Assembly: GCA_946902985.2 (NCBI GenBank)
Contig: OX336396.1
Location: 238,654,297 to 238,718,296 of the forward strand
From: Meconema thalassinum
Lineage: Eukaryota > Arthropoda > Insecta > Orthoptera > Tettigoniidae
Reading direction: 5' to 3'
DNA: 64,000 nucleotides
The translations under genes were made by a program, and so were the position numbers. Shown here piece by piece: positions 10,030 to 20,915 of this stretch. The notes beneath the pieces were generated by a model that worked only from the letters and a program-made list of their open reading frames with translations, had not been told where the DNA came from and searched no databases. Each line of letters starts with the position of its first letter. Within the stretch, counting starts at the first letter, position 1.

Positions 10030-13000
10030 ATGAAGATAACAATAGTTTAAAAGTAATCCATTCTAATATTAGAAGTCTTGCAAAACACAAGAATAGCTTA
10101 GACGTTACTCTGAAGGCTTATGAAAAATATATTTGATGTTGTGGTCTTAACGGAAACGTGGAAATTAAATAACGCAAATGTTACTAAACATAGCTGCTAT
10201 AAATCGTACTATAATGAAAGTGAAATAAATCAGAATGATGACGTAGTCATCATGATAAAAGATGGATTACAGCATGAAGTTAAGTGTGTAGCATATAAAG
10301 ATTTCAAATTTATTCGAGTAGTTGTTAATAAAAGCGACAACAAAATAGCAATAACAGGGGTGTACAAACCACCAAAATACAACAAAACATTATTTGTGGA
10401 GAATTTAAATAACTATATAAAAGCAAATTGTCAGCTAGAAAATGAATTAATAATTGGTGACATGAATATTAATTTATTCGAAAATCAAGATTCAGATGAT
10501 TATTTAAACCTTCTTATTGAATATGATTTCAGATCTATAATCAATGGTACAACTAGGGAAACTGAAACTAGTAAATCATGCATTGACCACGCATTTCTTT
10601 AAAGTAGGCTTTCGAATGAAAATATTCTCTCTATCATTTCGGAAAGCAAAATAACTGATCACAATACAACAATAATTAGTCTAAAATTTAATCAAGTTAG
10701 TTGTCAGAAAAATAAACCAAACATTAGGAATTATCAAAGACATAAATTAGAATATGTGGAACTAAAACAGAAGTTAAACAACATCAACTGGGATAATAAA
10801 CTTGGAGAAGGACATTTGGATACTAAAGTAAATATATTTATTGAAACAATTCAAAGCTGCATACATGAATCTACTAAACAGTTAAACTCAAAGCGAGTCA
10901 AAAGAAAAGAGTGGATAACCCTTGCATTGGTAGAGTCCATAAATACTAGAGATAAATTATACCGCGATTATATGGCAAATAAAAATAATGAAGAATTAAG
11001 AGAGAAATATAAAAAATACAGAAACAAATTAAATGAGCTAATAAAATGGGCAAAAATAGATTACTACAGACATTTAGTAAATGCTAGTTCAGGAAATCTC
11101 TAAAAGATTTGGGGTATAGTTAATGAGGTAGCTCAGAGAATTAATCAAAAATAGCAAATTAGTGAAATAAGGTATCAGAATGAAATTTTCAAAAGTGACA
11201 CGCAAATTGCGAATGAATTTAATGAATATTTCATAAATAAGACAACCGAGATGTCCAAATGTATAAAGAAAAGTGGAAACCCCACACTTAATATAACTAG
11301 CAATAAGAGCTCATGCTTCATGGCCCCGGTAAATTCCACTGATTTGAAAAAAATCCTAGGTGACATTAGTGACAGTAAAGCAGTGGGAATAGACAATATT
11401 TCAGCAAAGGTTATAAAACAAAATATAGTATCATTAGAGAAACCGCTTTTAAATCTCATAAATCAATCTTTTACAGAAGGATATTTTCCAAAGCAACTGA
11501 AGTCAACAATAGTTAAACCAATCTTAAAATCAGGCAATACTATAGATATGGAAAATTATAGACCGATATCTCTGATTACAATAGCAAACATATTTGAAAA
11601 ATGTATCAAGAACAATATTTTCCAGTTTTTACTGAAACATGACATTCTATCAGCAAGGCAATATGGATTTATAAAAAGTCGAAGTACTGTGGATGCAATT
11701 GCAACACTAACTAAACAAATACAAGAAAAAATAAATTGCTCCAAACCATCACTAGGGATGTTTTTAGATCTTACTAAAGCTTTGGTATTTGAGGCACAGC
11801 TCTTAATCTCATCGGAAGTTACCTTACTGACAGATTCTAATATAAGGTTTTGAATATTCCAGAAGGGATTATGATGCAGTTTCCATTTGAGCGGATGAAT
11901 TATCAATAAATGATCAAAATGGTCCGGTTAGCTCATACAATGCCACCGTTTCGCCCCAGTGTGCCGTTGGGCTCGTCAGTTGGTACAGACCCACCTACCA
12001 ATACGCGTGGCTAGCACATACTGAGAAGGCCATGCAAGACACAAAATACAAGCAGTATTGACGTCACGAGCATGCCAATGTGCTACGGGAGTCAAACTCC
12101 CTTTCATAAAGACAAAAGCCTTACCTTGGCAATCCAAATAAGGTTTTGAATATTCCAGAAGGGATTATGATGCAGTTTCCATTTGAGCGGATGAATTATC
12201 AATAAATGATCAAAATGGTCCGGTTAGCTCAAACAATGCCAGCGTTTCGCCAAGGTAAGGCTTTTGTCTTTATGAAAGGGAGTTTGACTCCCGTAGCACA
12301 TTGGCATGCTCGTGACGACAATACTGCTTGTATTTTGTGTCTTGCATGGCCTTCTCAGTATGTGCTAGCCACGCGTATTGGTAGGTGTGTCTGTACCAAC
12401 TGACGAGCCCAACGGCACACTGGGGCGAAACGCTGGCATTGTTTGAGCTAACCGGACCATTTTGATCATTTATTGATAAGATTCCAATATATAAAAATAA
12501 ATGACACATTGAGTGCACCGATGCAAGTAAAAAGGGGCATACGACAAGGAACAGTCTTAGGAACACTATTTTTATTATATACATTAATGACATAGAAAAA
12601 TCAATAAATAATCAAAAAAATAGTTCAATCATCACTTATGCAGACGACACCGCTATATTTGTTGAAGGGAATACATGGGAAATAGTCAGGCAAGAAGCAA
12701 CCGAAGCTTTAAAAGGGATTAAATTATGGCTGGAAAATAATGAATTGTTTCTGAATGTAAATAAATCAAAATTTATTATTTTCACATTAAAAAGCAATCA
12801 AAATTGCTTCAACGAGCTTACAGTACATCGGGAAAACTGTAATACAAGCTGCAACTGCATAAAAATCAACCGCACACAAAATATAAAATACCTAGGAATT
12901 TATTTTGATGAAGACATGAAGTGGAGATCGCACATTAATTTCATCACAAAGAAAATAAGGAGGACAGTTTATGTATTTCATTGTCTGAAACATATTTTCA

Positions 13001-13489
13001 ATATTAAACTACTGAGAGATATCTACTTTGCACTTATTCAGTCTACTCTCACGTATGGAATAATTGCATGGGGAGGAGCTTATCAAACTATTGTAAAAAA
13101 AAGCTCAAGTAATGCAAAACTTGGTGTTGCGTATCATGTATAAAAAGGAAAGGTTATATCCTACGAATGAATTGTATGCGGAAGCAAACGTCATGAATAT
13201 AGGACAACTTTACGTGACGGAAGTCTATAAATATATCTATAAAAATAAAATTTCAGTCATAAACATGAGCCACACCTACCAAACAAGAGGTAGAACAGGA
13301 AATATGTCTGTCCTCTTCAAACCAAATCTATCTATTGCAAAGCGTAATTTTCAATACTTTATTCCTAAATTTTACAATATCCTTCCTAATCCCATAAAAG
13401 ACCAGTTACATAAATCTACAAAGTTTATACGTAACGCAAAGATATTTGTTCGAGAAAATAAAAATGTCATTAAAGATATATTAAAGTAG
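10030..13489 (+). pseudogene. Broken ORF2 (endonuclease + RT) of the long LINE
   Basis: Pieces in order: an endonuclease opening with HSNIRSLAKH (about 10053), a frameshift near 10130, then LTETWK and the IIGDMNINLF motif (10120-10602). A stop follows at 10600, with the DHNTTIISLKF catalytic region beyond it. A linker ORF spans 10756-11103. The RT fingers lie at 11251-11785 (YRPISLI, GFIKSRSTVDAI, MFLDLTKA). A 0.7-kb insertion follows, then RT resumes at about 12515 with RGIRQGTVLG and ITYADDTAIF. Two further frames (12745-13143, 13112-13489) carry the thumb and C-terminus. Several stops, frameshifts and the insertion make this non-functional. The motifs suggest the CR1/Daphne/Jockey assemblage. 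Confidence 0.8.
11844..12480. repeat. Fold-back element with an internal direct duplication
   Basis: Two near-perfect inverted arms of about 231 bp, 11900-12130 and 12249-12479, are separated by a 118-bp spacer. The spacer repeats the outer left flank (GAATATTCCAGAAGGGATT, first at about 11851, again at about 12146) and the first ~55 bp of the arm in direct orientation. No ORF is credible. The insert splits the reverse transcriptase of the host LINE between the first catalytic Asp motif and the GIRQG motif. Confidence 0.75.
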
Positions 13490-13987
13490 CTTAATCTATA
13501 AATTAGCATTACCATTGCTACCTAGCTGTTTCACAACGCTTATTTTAATATATACAGTATATGTAATATATTTTTTAACATGAACACTTAACGTTATAAT
13601 TAGGTAAGTAGACCTTATATGCCACCCACAAGGCCTTGCCTTACGTGGTATAGCTTACATGTATTCTTCCCTAACTCGGCTGAATTTGATATTCATCACA
13701 TAGATCTCAGAATGTACATTTTTAGACCAATACGTTTACTTAGATAATAATCAGAAATAGACTAAAGTTACGATATGATGAAGATTGTACATATTTAATA
13801 TAACGGGACTCCAGTGATCAAGAGAACAAGTGACTTATACAATGTTGTAGTGCAAAGGACAATGTGTATATAGCACACGCGATTTCTTGAACAATGTACG
13901 GACGTATGTACTAATACTTAAAAAGCTATGTGTGTATATATTTTCTTGTATTACTGGATGTATTATTGATTATTCTTAATAAAAAAA
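13490..13987 (+). other. 3' UTR of the long LINE
   Basis: AT-rich sequence after the last ORF2 stop, ending in AATAA followed by an A-run at 13981-13990. The ~645-bp array resumes immediately afterwards. Confidence 0.6.
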
Positions 13988-14408
13988 AAAGAGGTGTTAA
14001 GGGGGTAAAAGTGCATTTCATTGAATAACAATATCTCACGAGTAATTTCATTTGGGGATGTGATACTTGGCACATATACTAATCATTAAAAATAAGCTGA
14101 CACATGTCTAATGGTTTTTCGATGTAGTGTATATTATGAGGTGAAAGGGATGAAAAGTGGGGGTTGAAAAATTCCTGACGGAGCGAGTATCTCTTAAACG
14201 ACATAGGCGAGGAGTTTGAAACTCGGAGGAAATCAATCAGCTTAAAAATAAATAAATAAATAAAATAAATAGGTGTTCGACCATTTTTTTCATAAATGCA
14301 ATTTAAGGGGTCTATGGGGAGGGGTGAAATTCTGGAGGAAAACGTCCACTAAGGAAGGATTTTTGGATGTTCACTCTCATCGACCAACCAAAACTATTAA
14401 AGTTAGAA
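13988..14408. repeat. Tandem repeat array, third block
   Basis: The same ~645-bp unit (landmarks 'gaggtgttaaggggg', 'catttcattgaataacaatatctc', 'acgacataggcgagg'). It is shortened by an internal deletion near 14338 and ends at 'aaagttagaa', where a Helentron-like element begins. Confidence 0.7.
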
Positions 14409-14640
14409 CAAGATGTTCAGTAAAGAACATATAGCCTACTTTCTCCTAAATGTATGAGTATAGTTATAACTCGTTGTTATTATCAAAGAGTATAATAAAA
14501 CTATTCTTTGTTGAAGACCTTAGAAACGATTTACCTCTACCAAACGCCACAACCTAGATAAAAACTGCTACCATCATTGAAGAAAGAAATATAAGAAGTA
14601 TATCAAGAATGTTATGGATCTGGATACATAATCGACCGGA

Positions 14641-14859
14641 CTGGCTGCGTGGCTCAGCGGTAACGTTCTCGCTTGCTGGGCCCTAGGTTGCAGGTTCGTA
14701 TCCTGGCGCAGTCAGCTGGCATTTGAGGGTGCACAAATGCGAGGGAGCCGTGTCAGTACATTTACTGGCACGTTAAAGATCCCCTTCGGGCCAAAATTCC
14801 GGCACCCCGGTGTCTCTAAAAGCAGCAGTAGTTAAAAGGGATGTAAAACCAATAACATT

Positions 14860-14890
<31 letters not shown>
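14641..14890 (+). mobile_element. tRNA-derived SINE, family A, copy 2
   Basis: Close match to the SINE at 852-1082: same tRNA-like head (TGGCTCAGCGGTAAC and GGTTCGTATCC), same body ending in GTAAAACCAATAACATT and an ATT microsatellite. No clean target duplication is visible. It lies inside the Helentron-like element. Confidence 0.78.
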
Positions 14891-15587
14891 TTATTACATA
14901 TACGAACTGCCGTGGGCAACATCCAACTTTGAGTTGAGGCATGTCTTTACACGTCTGTTGTGCATGGCTTTCACAACCCTAATTGAATTAACAAATCTTT
15001 CCATGACCCTACAGAGACGTGTGTATACAAACTATGTGGATATTTTCGATTGCTATTTGCCTGAAATAAAAGTAGTAATTAATAACCTGAACTAACACCA
15101 ACGGCTTGAATTCAGTTACTATGTGAAGTCGTTTTGTTCTTTACTTCAAATAACATTTTCAAGTAACGCAAAATAGGCTGTTACAAACCCTTTAAAATAA
15201 AAAGTAAAAATGTATCGTAGTATCATCTTGTCATTCTTCAAATTCGATGCGCATAGAATGCCAATGGTATAGTAATCAATGGAGCCCCACGTAGACTAGT
15301 CGTGACATCTAGTGGTGAAATATCGAACAATATAATCCTGACAGAGAGAGTGCATTCTAGCGGCCAGAAGAAGAAACTTTTCAATAAAATCTGGAAGTTA
15401 ATAAGTAGGTCGGCGTGCAGTTACCTTTTTGGCAGCTAGATGTCTCGAGTAAATCTGCTGGCGAGTTATGTTTTAATTAAATATATATTTTACACCATAA
15501 TATGCACAATATAACGCTTAATTTTAAAACATCTGAGTCATTACAAAACAATAAACATATAACATTTCAAGCAAAAAACCTAGCTCT

Positions 15588-15656
15588 GATCGGGTTTGAA
15601 CCATAGGCATTTGAGCGATAGGCTAACGCTCTACCACTGAGCTAATTGTGTCAACG
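15588..15656 (-). other. tRNA-like relic, not a functional tRNA gene
   Basis: On the minus strand TTAGCTCAGTGGTAGAGC forms a good D-arm with an A box, and GGTTCAAACCC is a B box. The acceptor ends do not pair and the anticodon arm is poor. A similar tRNA-like segment occupies the equivalent place in the Helentron-like copy at 22361-24637 (about 23208-23275), so it is part of that family rather than a chance tRNA. Confidence 0.5.
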
Positions 15657-16504
15657 AATATCGTTCTATATAAAATGACTTACATAGAACTTGTTGGCAA
15701 ATAATGATTTATACTAAACGATTTCATCACTGGAGTATATTATTTATATATAAAGCATTTCATACAAAGTTTATTTATTTTGTATCAGTACGCTATATTG
15801 CATGCAATACTCAAATTAGTGAAATATAAGTCAGGCACAAGATATCCGCTGCCATCTTGTCTTATTACTGAATCGGCTCAGCTTTTTAAAATAACGTCTG
15901 CACTATAGTATTACAAAATAAACTTTTAACTTCGAGCGTGCCTCTTCCTTTAGAACAGTTAAAACGATTCTCGGCTCGATAATCGGAACTGGTGGGTCCC
16001 ATGATATGGATTATAAAGTTTGCATAATTCGCACGGCCACCATCCTGAAATGGTATGGCGGACGACCTTGTAGTTTGGTCACAAGACGCATCCTATACGA
16101 AGGTATGTTGTTACCAAATTTGGTAGAGATCGGATGATTTGGTTAGTCGTTATTTGATTTTACATTTTGAACGTTTGAGTGGCCGCCATTCAGTTTTAGT
16201 AAAGATGGCGGCAATATAAAACATGACACTGAGGTGTCCTTTGCTAGTGCTACCTTTGTACCAAATTTCGTTCAATTCGCATTCACCGTGTTCGAATTGA
16301 TAGGGGGGGGGGACAGACATTCAGAGTATACACACTCACACACACACAGACACACACACACACAGACTCACACACACACATACACACACACACACACAGA
16401 CTCACACACACACATACACACACACAGACAGACACTTTTTTCGCCCTGTGTTGATCTCATATCTCTACTTTCATTTTTTGCAAAAATCGAAAGTAGGCTA
16501 AAAA

Positions 16505-16625
16505 TGATATTTTGGGGATATGTTTGTTGTGTGTCGAAAACGTCTACTAAGGAGGGATTTTTGGGTATTCAGGTTCTAAAGGGGTGTTAACGGGGTTAAA
16601 CCTGCATTTCATTGAATAACAATAT
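16505..16625. repeat. Tandem repeat array, fourth block
   Basis: The array resumes directly after the Helentron-like element with 'ttttggggatatgtttgttg' and 'caggttctaaaggggtgtt', then stops at 'gaataacaatat', where Helitron-like sequence starts. Confidence 0.65.
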
Positions 16626-17146
16626 GACACGACTATGACCTGGGCGAAGCGAGGCTAAAAATGAGATGGTGTGTGTCTGTGTATTACTCAATCACGCAAG
16701 TACCACTGGTCCGATTTACATGAATTTTACATGGAAGTAGCTGATTTACCTGGTTAACATATAGGTTACTTTTTAATTTCAATACTTTGCACTATTTAAA
16801 GATGGCGACCATTTTAGTGACGTCACTACACCCTCTGGTTTCAAACTTTCATATTTCCATTTCAAATAACAAGAGAACGCTAAGAAATAGCAAACTTTTG
16901 ATGGCATATACGAGGTTTAAAATTACATTTTCTATCCGAAAGGTACCTCCAACGGTTAGCGAGTAAAACCTACATTTGTGCCATAAAACACGGTCAACGC
17001 CGAGCGGTGTAGTTGGACAAAATGTTCCATCCTTAATCTCCCTCTGCGCAGCACCTCGTCTATCCCCTCTTTTAACTGTCACCTTCACATTTTAATTTAT
17101 TTATGACGCGTAGCGAAGCACGGATACTTCAGCTAGTACGGTATAA
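16626..17146 (+). mobile_element. Non-autonomous Helitron, 3' end at CTAG
   Basis: It ends with a small GC-rich hairpin (CGTAGCGAAGCACG) followed about ten bases later by CTAG at 17143-17146 and a host T, which is the canonical Helitron 3' terminus. The 5' limit is inferred from the break in the tandem array near 16625 and is not certain. No ORF of note. It contains a TGACGTCA site near 16820. Confidence 0.6.
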
Positions 17147-18357
17147 AGCTCAATGTTGGTTTGTCTGTTACTTATACAAATCTACACCTTATACAAATCT
17201 ACATCGCGAACCCTGCGAGTAACGCTGTTTACATGACATTTCGGACAGAGCACTCCAATCCCTGCAATTAGGTCATTTGGCACAAAACTACACCGTTTCA
17301 CCGATCTGAACCAAAATGAGTATTCTCACCCTTTGGAAACCTGCGAGTAACACTGTCTACGTGAAATTTCGGACAGATCACTCCATTCCCTGCATTTAGG
17401 CCCTTTGGCACAAGTCTACATCGATTCACCGATCTTAACCAAACTTAATGTACTTACCCTTCGAAACCCTGCGGGTAACACTATCCACTTGATATTTCGA
17501 ACAACTCTCTCCATTCCCTACATTTAGAACAACAGACAAAATGAACTTGAAAACTACGTTTTAAGATCCTAGAACCATTCATGTCCGTATAGTGTAACTG
17601 TAAGAATATTTTAATAAGTCAATTGTTGGCTGGCAATGCGAGCTGCATCACGTCGCCTATACCAAAATTGTGAAAATAGTTACAACTTGCGCTGCTTATA
17701 AATTGGAGTCACTGGGAGTAATTATTGCAAGAAGATTTCTTAGGCCCCGTAAAACAGTTATCATCATGGAAATATTATGCCTCTGTATAAGTGCGATAGT
17801 GTTGGTGCAGTACATAGAGGTAATCAGCTGCAAGAAGCGTTGGTGCTTTCAAATTTACTTTCATTTATTCAGATCCTTATCTTTGAGCGGTATGTGGCGA
17901 TAAATGACACTATTGCTACTTCAGGAGTTCGGGACAGCCGAAGTTTTCCAAAGTGCTCTGATTATTTTCCTATGGCACTATGTGACAAAAGACGACACTA
18001 TTGATCTCTACTTTTCTAACAGCCAATGAGATATAGGCCCTAGGCAGTGTCTTTTATGTCACAAACTCCCCTTTCTAATCATATTTTAATTCGTTTGTAA
18101 ATTATATGTGTCAGTACTGTAGTCAGTAAATAGCCGTTTCCCTATTCATTTGTCATTATCATTACGGGAAAATGACCTGAATGTTACGTCCATTATACTG
18201 TGCTACTTATCACCCCCACCACCACCACCACCACAAAAAGATATATTTTTAATTTTTTTTCTGTTAATTTAAGTATTATATACCAGTTCTGTAGTAGTAT
18301 TCATTATCATCCATAAAACAAACAAATCCACCGGGCGAAGCCGGGCACTACTGCTAG
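17147..18357 (+). mobile_element. Non-autonomous Helitron abutting the previous one
   Basis: The 3' end is textbook: hairpin CCGGGCGAAGCCGGG (18331-18345), an eight-base gap, then CTAG (18354-18357) and T. The 5' side (GTATAAAGCTCAATG) directly follows the CTAG of the preceding Helitron, giving a head-to-tail pair. About three ~120-bp internal tandem repeats (17190-17525, landmarks CACCGATCT and CTGCGAGTAACAC) resemble the sequence at 430-560. No Rep/Hel ORF. Confidence 0.65.
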
Positions 18358-18412
18358 TATTCAAATAAAATAATGCTTATTTGATTTTTAAAATCCTCCA
18401 TATTCATACTCT

Positions 18413-18577
18413 TCATTCTCCAACATTTTTCTGCCCTCTTATTTTCTGTCTGGCATCCAGCTCATAATCAGACATCCCTTTCTCAGCTTTCATGTGTCTA
18501 TTCTTGTAAATGGTGTTGAACGCCTTTATGATGAACACTCCTGGATTCACACCAAGTATAGGTGCAGAGTTTGACAT
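18413..18577 (-). CDS. Small ORF, 54 residues, unknown function
   Basis: A complete ATG-to-TGA frame on the minus strand. The product starts MSNSAPILGVNPGVF and ends QKIRGQKNVGE. It has a short hydrophobic N-terminal third and a strongly charged C-terminal half (around SDYELDARQK), a composition more like a real protein than a chance frame. I do not recognise the family. It lies between a Helitron 3' end (18357) and a Tigger element (18809), with no intron, so it could be a small retrocopy or a captured exon. Upstream sequence on its strand holds no clear promoter. Confidence 0.35.
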   Translation of the reverse strand: MSNSAPILGVNPGVFIIKAFNTIYKNRHMKAEKGMSDYELDARQKIRGQKNVGE

Positions 18578-18808
18578 TTAATGTTTTTAATGAACTTCCA
18601 CGCCTCCGATAACTATGAAAATTTATACACGATGTAAATTACACTATGCAGATAACAAATAACACGTTTCCAAAGAATCGATTTTTGACACACATTTTAT
18701 TACATCGGCCCCTTAAAGCAGCTCTAACTTCAACAACCAACCGACTATAGATCTATCTCTTCTTTTTAAAGCCTTCCTTCAACTGTACAAACACTACGCA
18801 TAATACTA

Positions 18809-19616
18809 CAGTGAAAATTGGATAATTCGAACCTCATGAGACCAGTAAAAAATTCGAATTATCCAAAAATTCGAATTATGAAAGTTGTTTGAAAAGGGTA
18901 GAGAAAATATTCAAATTCTAATTTTCCGGTCCCCTCAACCTTTTTCGGCCTTTGCCACTCTCATTTTCATAACCGAGAATTTTGTCTTTATTTTTTAGGT
19001 ATGTTGATAACGTGTTTGGAGGAATCCCGAAAGTCTTTGCAATTTCAGATATTTTCCTTCATTCCCTTTTCCACCTCATTAATCACCGCTATTTTCTCCG
19101 CTAAAGTCAAAGATTTGTATGGAACCCGAGGCTTTGATGACGACATCTTAGTTCTGTACACACACTTTAAAACACAGGCAAAAACAAACTTCTAAACATG
19201 CACAACCACAACAACCTGAAGTCTAATCAGACCACTCAGCACGCACTACCAGACATGTGTAAGGGATGACACTGTTATGAGTTATGTGATGTGGAGCGTT
19301 GCAAAACAATGGGAGGGGGGAGGGGTTGGACATTGACCTTGGGAGGAGCGTCGCAGGCGTGTTGTTAGTCACGTAGGCAAAACCATCGAGTAGGGGCCGC
19401 ATGCCAATGTTACGTCGTTTTTCAGGAATTCCTGACCCAACTGTTTGGCTTCCGATCGGCTTTTTATACGTAAAAACTTCGATTTATTCAAAATATAATT
19501 CGAATTAACCACGATTTTTTAGCATTAAATGTAAATAAAATGCTAGGGACCGAGAGAAAAATTCGAATTGGAGACGATTTCGTATTATAGGAGTTCGAAT
19601 TAGCCACGTTCCACTG
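18809..19616 (-). mobile_element. pogo/Tigger-type DNA transposon, deletion derivative
   Basis: The terminal inverted repeats start CAGTGAAAATTGGATAATTCG and end CGAATTAGCCACGTTCCACTG. They are flanked by TA on both sides (18807-18808, 19617-19618), the Tc1/mariner target. The 808-bp element keeps only the N-terminus of a transposase on the minus strand. Internal AATTCGAATT-type motifs repeat near both ends. Confidence 0.8.
18918..19146 (-). pseudogene. pogo/Tigger transposase N-terminal fragment
   Basis: From ATG at 19146 the frame gives a CENP-B/pogo-type helix-turn-helix beginning (SLTLAEKIAVINEVEKG). After a frameshift near 19048 it continues in another frame with IAKTFGIPPNTLSTYLKNK, the recognition-helix half of the same domain. 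It then stops; the DDE catalytic domain has been deleted. In intact pogo elements this domain binds the element ends. Confidence 0.7.
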
Positions 19617-19618
19617 TA

Positions 19619-19939
19619 TTATCATTATTCTTATTAAATCAGCGAAGCTGCAGTTGCTGCTGCTGCGCTCCCAGCGCGGTAGCGCGCGAGTGTGTGAATG
19701 CGAGTAGACCAATCAACAAGTTACACCCCCAAAATCCAATGAAACTACGTCAAATAATCGAATTATGAATGAAACACCAAACGAACATTTGAAAGCCTAA
19801 GTAGGCCTACTTATAAAGCAAAAACTAAGTCACCGGGGCTCGTACCGGTGCCCCCACAGCGATTTAATGAATTAACCAAGCTCATTAGCAATTTTCCAAT
19901 TAATAAGCAGGGCTCAGGTTTTTAGGTGCTAAAAATCGG

Positions 19940-19942
<3 letters not shown>
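19619..19942. other. No gene recognised
   Basis: Unassigned sequence between the Tigger element and the next SINE, ending in mixed AT-rich text. No coding or RNA signal is seen. Confidence 0.4.
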
Positions 19943-19976
<34 letters not shown>

Positions 19977-20312
19977 AGTCGTTTACCCTCCAGGTTGGTG
20001 GAACCCACGGACTCAGCGAGGGAACTCAACACTACCGCCTCTACGGGCAGTGTCCTAGAGCTGGGAACATCGAATTGGAAGGGATACAACTGGTGAGGTG
20101 GGATTGGCACCTCGTCCAGGCGGCCTCACCTGCAAAGCGAACAGGGGCCTCATGAGGGAAGGTAATGGATGGTTAGGATGGATAGACAAGGAAGAGGGAA
20201 GGAGGCGGCCGTGGCCTTGAAGAAGGTACCATCCCGGCTTTTGCCCGAAGACGAAGTGGGAAACCACGGAAAACCATTTCGAGGATGGCTGAGGGGGAAT
20301 CGAACCCCCTCT
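19943..20312 (-). mobile_element. tRNA-derived SINE with conserved arthropod body, family C
   Basis: On the minus strand the head holds a B-box-like GGTTCGATTCCCCC (about 20300), followed by the body CCGTGGTTTCCCACTTCG, GGTACCTTCTTCAAGGCCACG and GCCTCCTTCCC. It ends in a TA microsatellite (19943-19974). The same body, diverged, occurs on plus at 33700-33800, which defines the family. The A box is degraded. Confidence 0.65.
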
Positions 20313-20488
20313 AGTGTTATGTAATAAATATATCTGAAATATGTGAAAAAGTAATAATATGTAATTATAATTTAGTTTATTAATGCCAATATAAACAATA
20401 TGCAGTATTCACGAATGCAATTTATGCTATGCTTCACTGACTGCTGAAGAATTACAATACACAACGAAATACATCTTCTGGAAGTCCA

Positions 20489-20716
20489 TCACAAATGACC
20501 GATGGTTATCGCGAAACACTTCTTCTGAAGGCGCGAAACTGCGGCAACATGTTTGTGGCCCTCGAGGTGGTGTGTAACTTGAGATCGCTGTTCAGCCTTG
20601 ATTGCTCTCCCACATGGTTGGCAGAACAGAACACCCCCATCAGAAGTAAAATTATCCTTAAATTCTGCAACATACTGCTGCCGACGATACCTTGCAGTTG
20701 CTATTACTTTAGGCAT
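20489..20716 (-). CDS. Small zinc-finger ORF, hAT/CGGBP1-like N-terminus
   Basis: A 75-residue frame. It shows a C-x2-C...H-x4-H arrangement (LFCQPCGRAI then THHLEGHKH) in a context (VAEFKDNFTSDGG before, HVAAVSRLQ after) like the BED-type finger of CGGBP1-like and hAT-derived proteins. The next element (Harbinger) inserted only 15 bases upstream of the ATG, in what was the 5' leader; leader sequence resumes at 27181. The frame stops soon after the finger, so it is probably a fragment or a first exon. Confidence 0.45.
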   Translation of the reverse strand: MPKVIATARYRRQQYVAEFKDNFTSDGGVLFCQPCGRAIKAEQRSQVTHHLEGHKHVAAVSRLQKKCFAITIGHL

Positions 20717-20731
20717 CGTAGAACTGCCTTA

Positions 20732-20915
20732 AGGCGCCTGTACACTGGAGAGTACTTTTCATAGAGCAAGTCTAGCTAGACCGCTCTAGCTAAACTGAGT
20801 GCGTGTACACTGTAGAGTAATTTGCCCTAGCTAGAGCATGCGTAGAGTGGAGTTACAGAAATCTACCTAGAGCACTCTCTGAACCCGTAAACGTAAATGC
20901 ACTAGCTAGAGCAGC
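20732..20915 (+). repeat. Left terminal region of Harbinger with CTAGCTAG motif array
   Basis: After the terminal inverted repeat, CTAGCTAG or close variants with flanking AGAGC/AGGGC recur about five times, in both orientations (TCTAGCTAGACC, CCCTAGCTAGAGC, ACTAGCTAGAGC). The right end has the same cluster. Such subterminal repeats are plausible binding sites for the transposase or the Myb/MADF partner. Confidence 0.65.

Larger units (their letters stand above)
5401..13987 (+). mobile_element. Long two-ORF LINE inserted in the array
   Basis: Array sequence breaks off at 'caggttcta' (5400) and resumes at 'gaggtgttaaggggg' (13991) after an A-run. The insert therefore has a poly(A) tail at 13981-13990 and lies on the plus strand. 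In order it holds a 5' UTR (5401-5595), ORF1 (5596-6327), remains of the ORF2 endonuclease and reverse transcriptase (about 10030-13489), and a 3' UTR. Its linker and ORF2 have been invaded by an RTE-type LINE (6612-9944) and a fold-back (11844-12480). Confidence 0.8.
14409..16504 (+). mobile_element. Helentron-like non-autonomous element, copy 1
   Basis: The 5' end AAGATGTTCAGTAAAGAAC continues into AGCCTACTTTC. The 3' end is a hairpin whose second arm is GAAAGTAGGCT, followed by AAAAA, so the element has subterminal inverted repeats (AGCCTACTTTC / GAAAGTAGGCT). A CACA/CAGA microsatellite (about 16328-16434) lies just upstream of the 3' hairpin. It sits in the ~645-bp array with no clear target duplication, in an A-run followed by T. 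These traits match the published Helentron-associated element plan. A SINE (14641-14890) and a tRNA-like relic (15588-15656) lie inside. There is no Rep/helicase ORF. Confidence 0.65.

Noticed and set aside
15588..15656. Functional tRNA gene
   Set aside because: The acceptor stem does not pair and the anticodon arm is poor; only the A and B boxes are preserved.
16234..16590. ORFs rich in Thr-His repeats (also 22342-22626, 50679-50867, 57485-57676, 63705-63953)
   Set aside because: They are translations of CACA/CAGA microsatellites in Helentron-like elements, repeated with each copy, and have no protein features.
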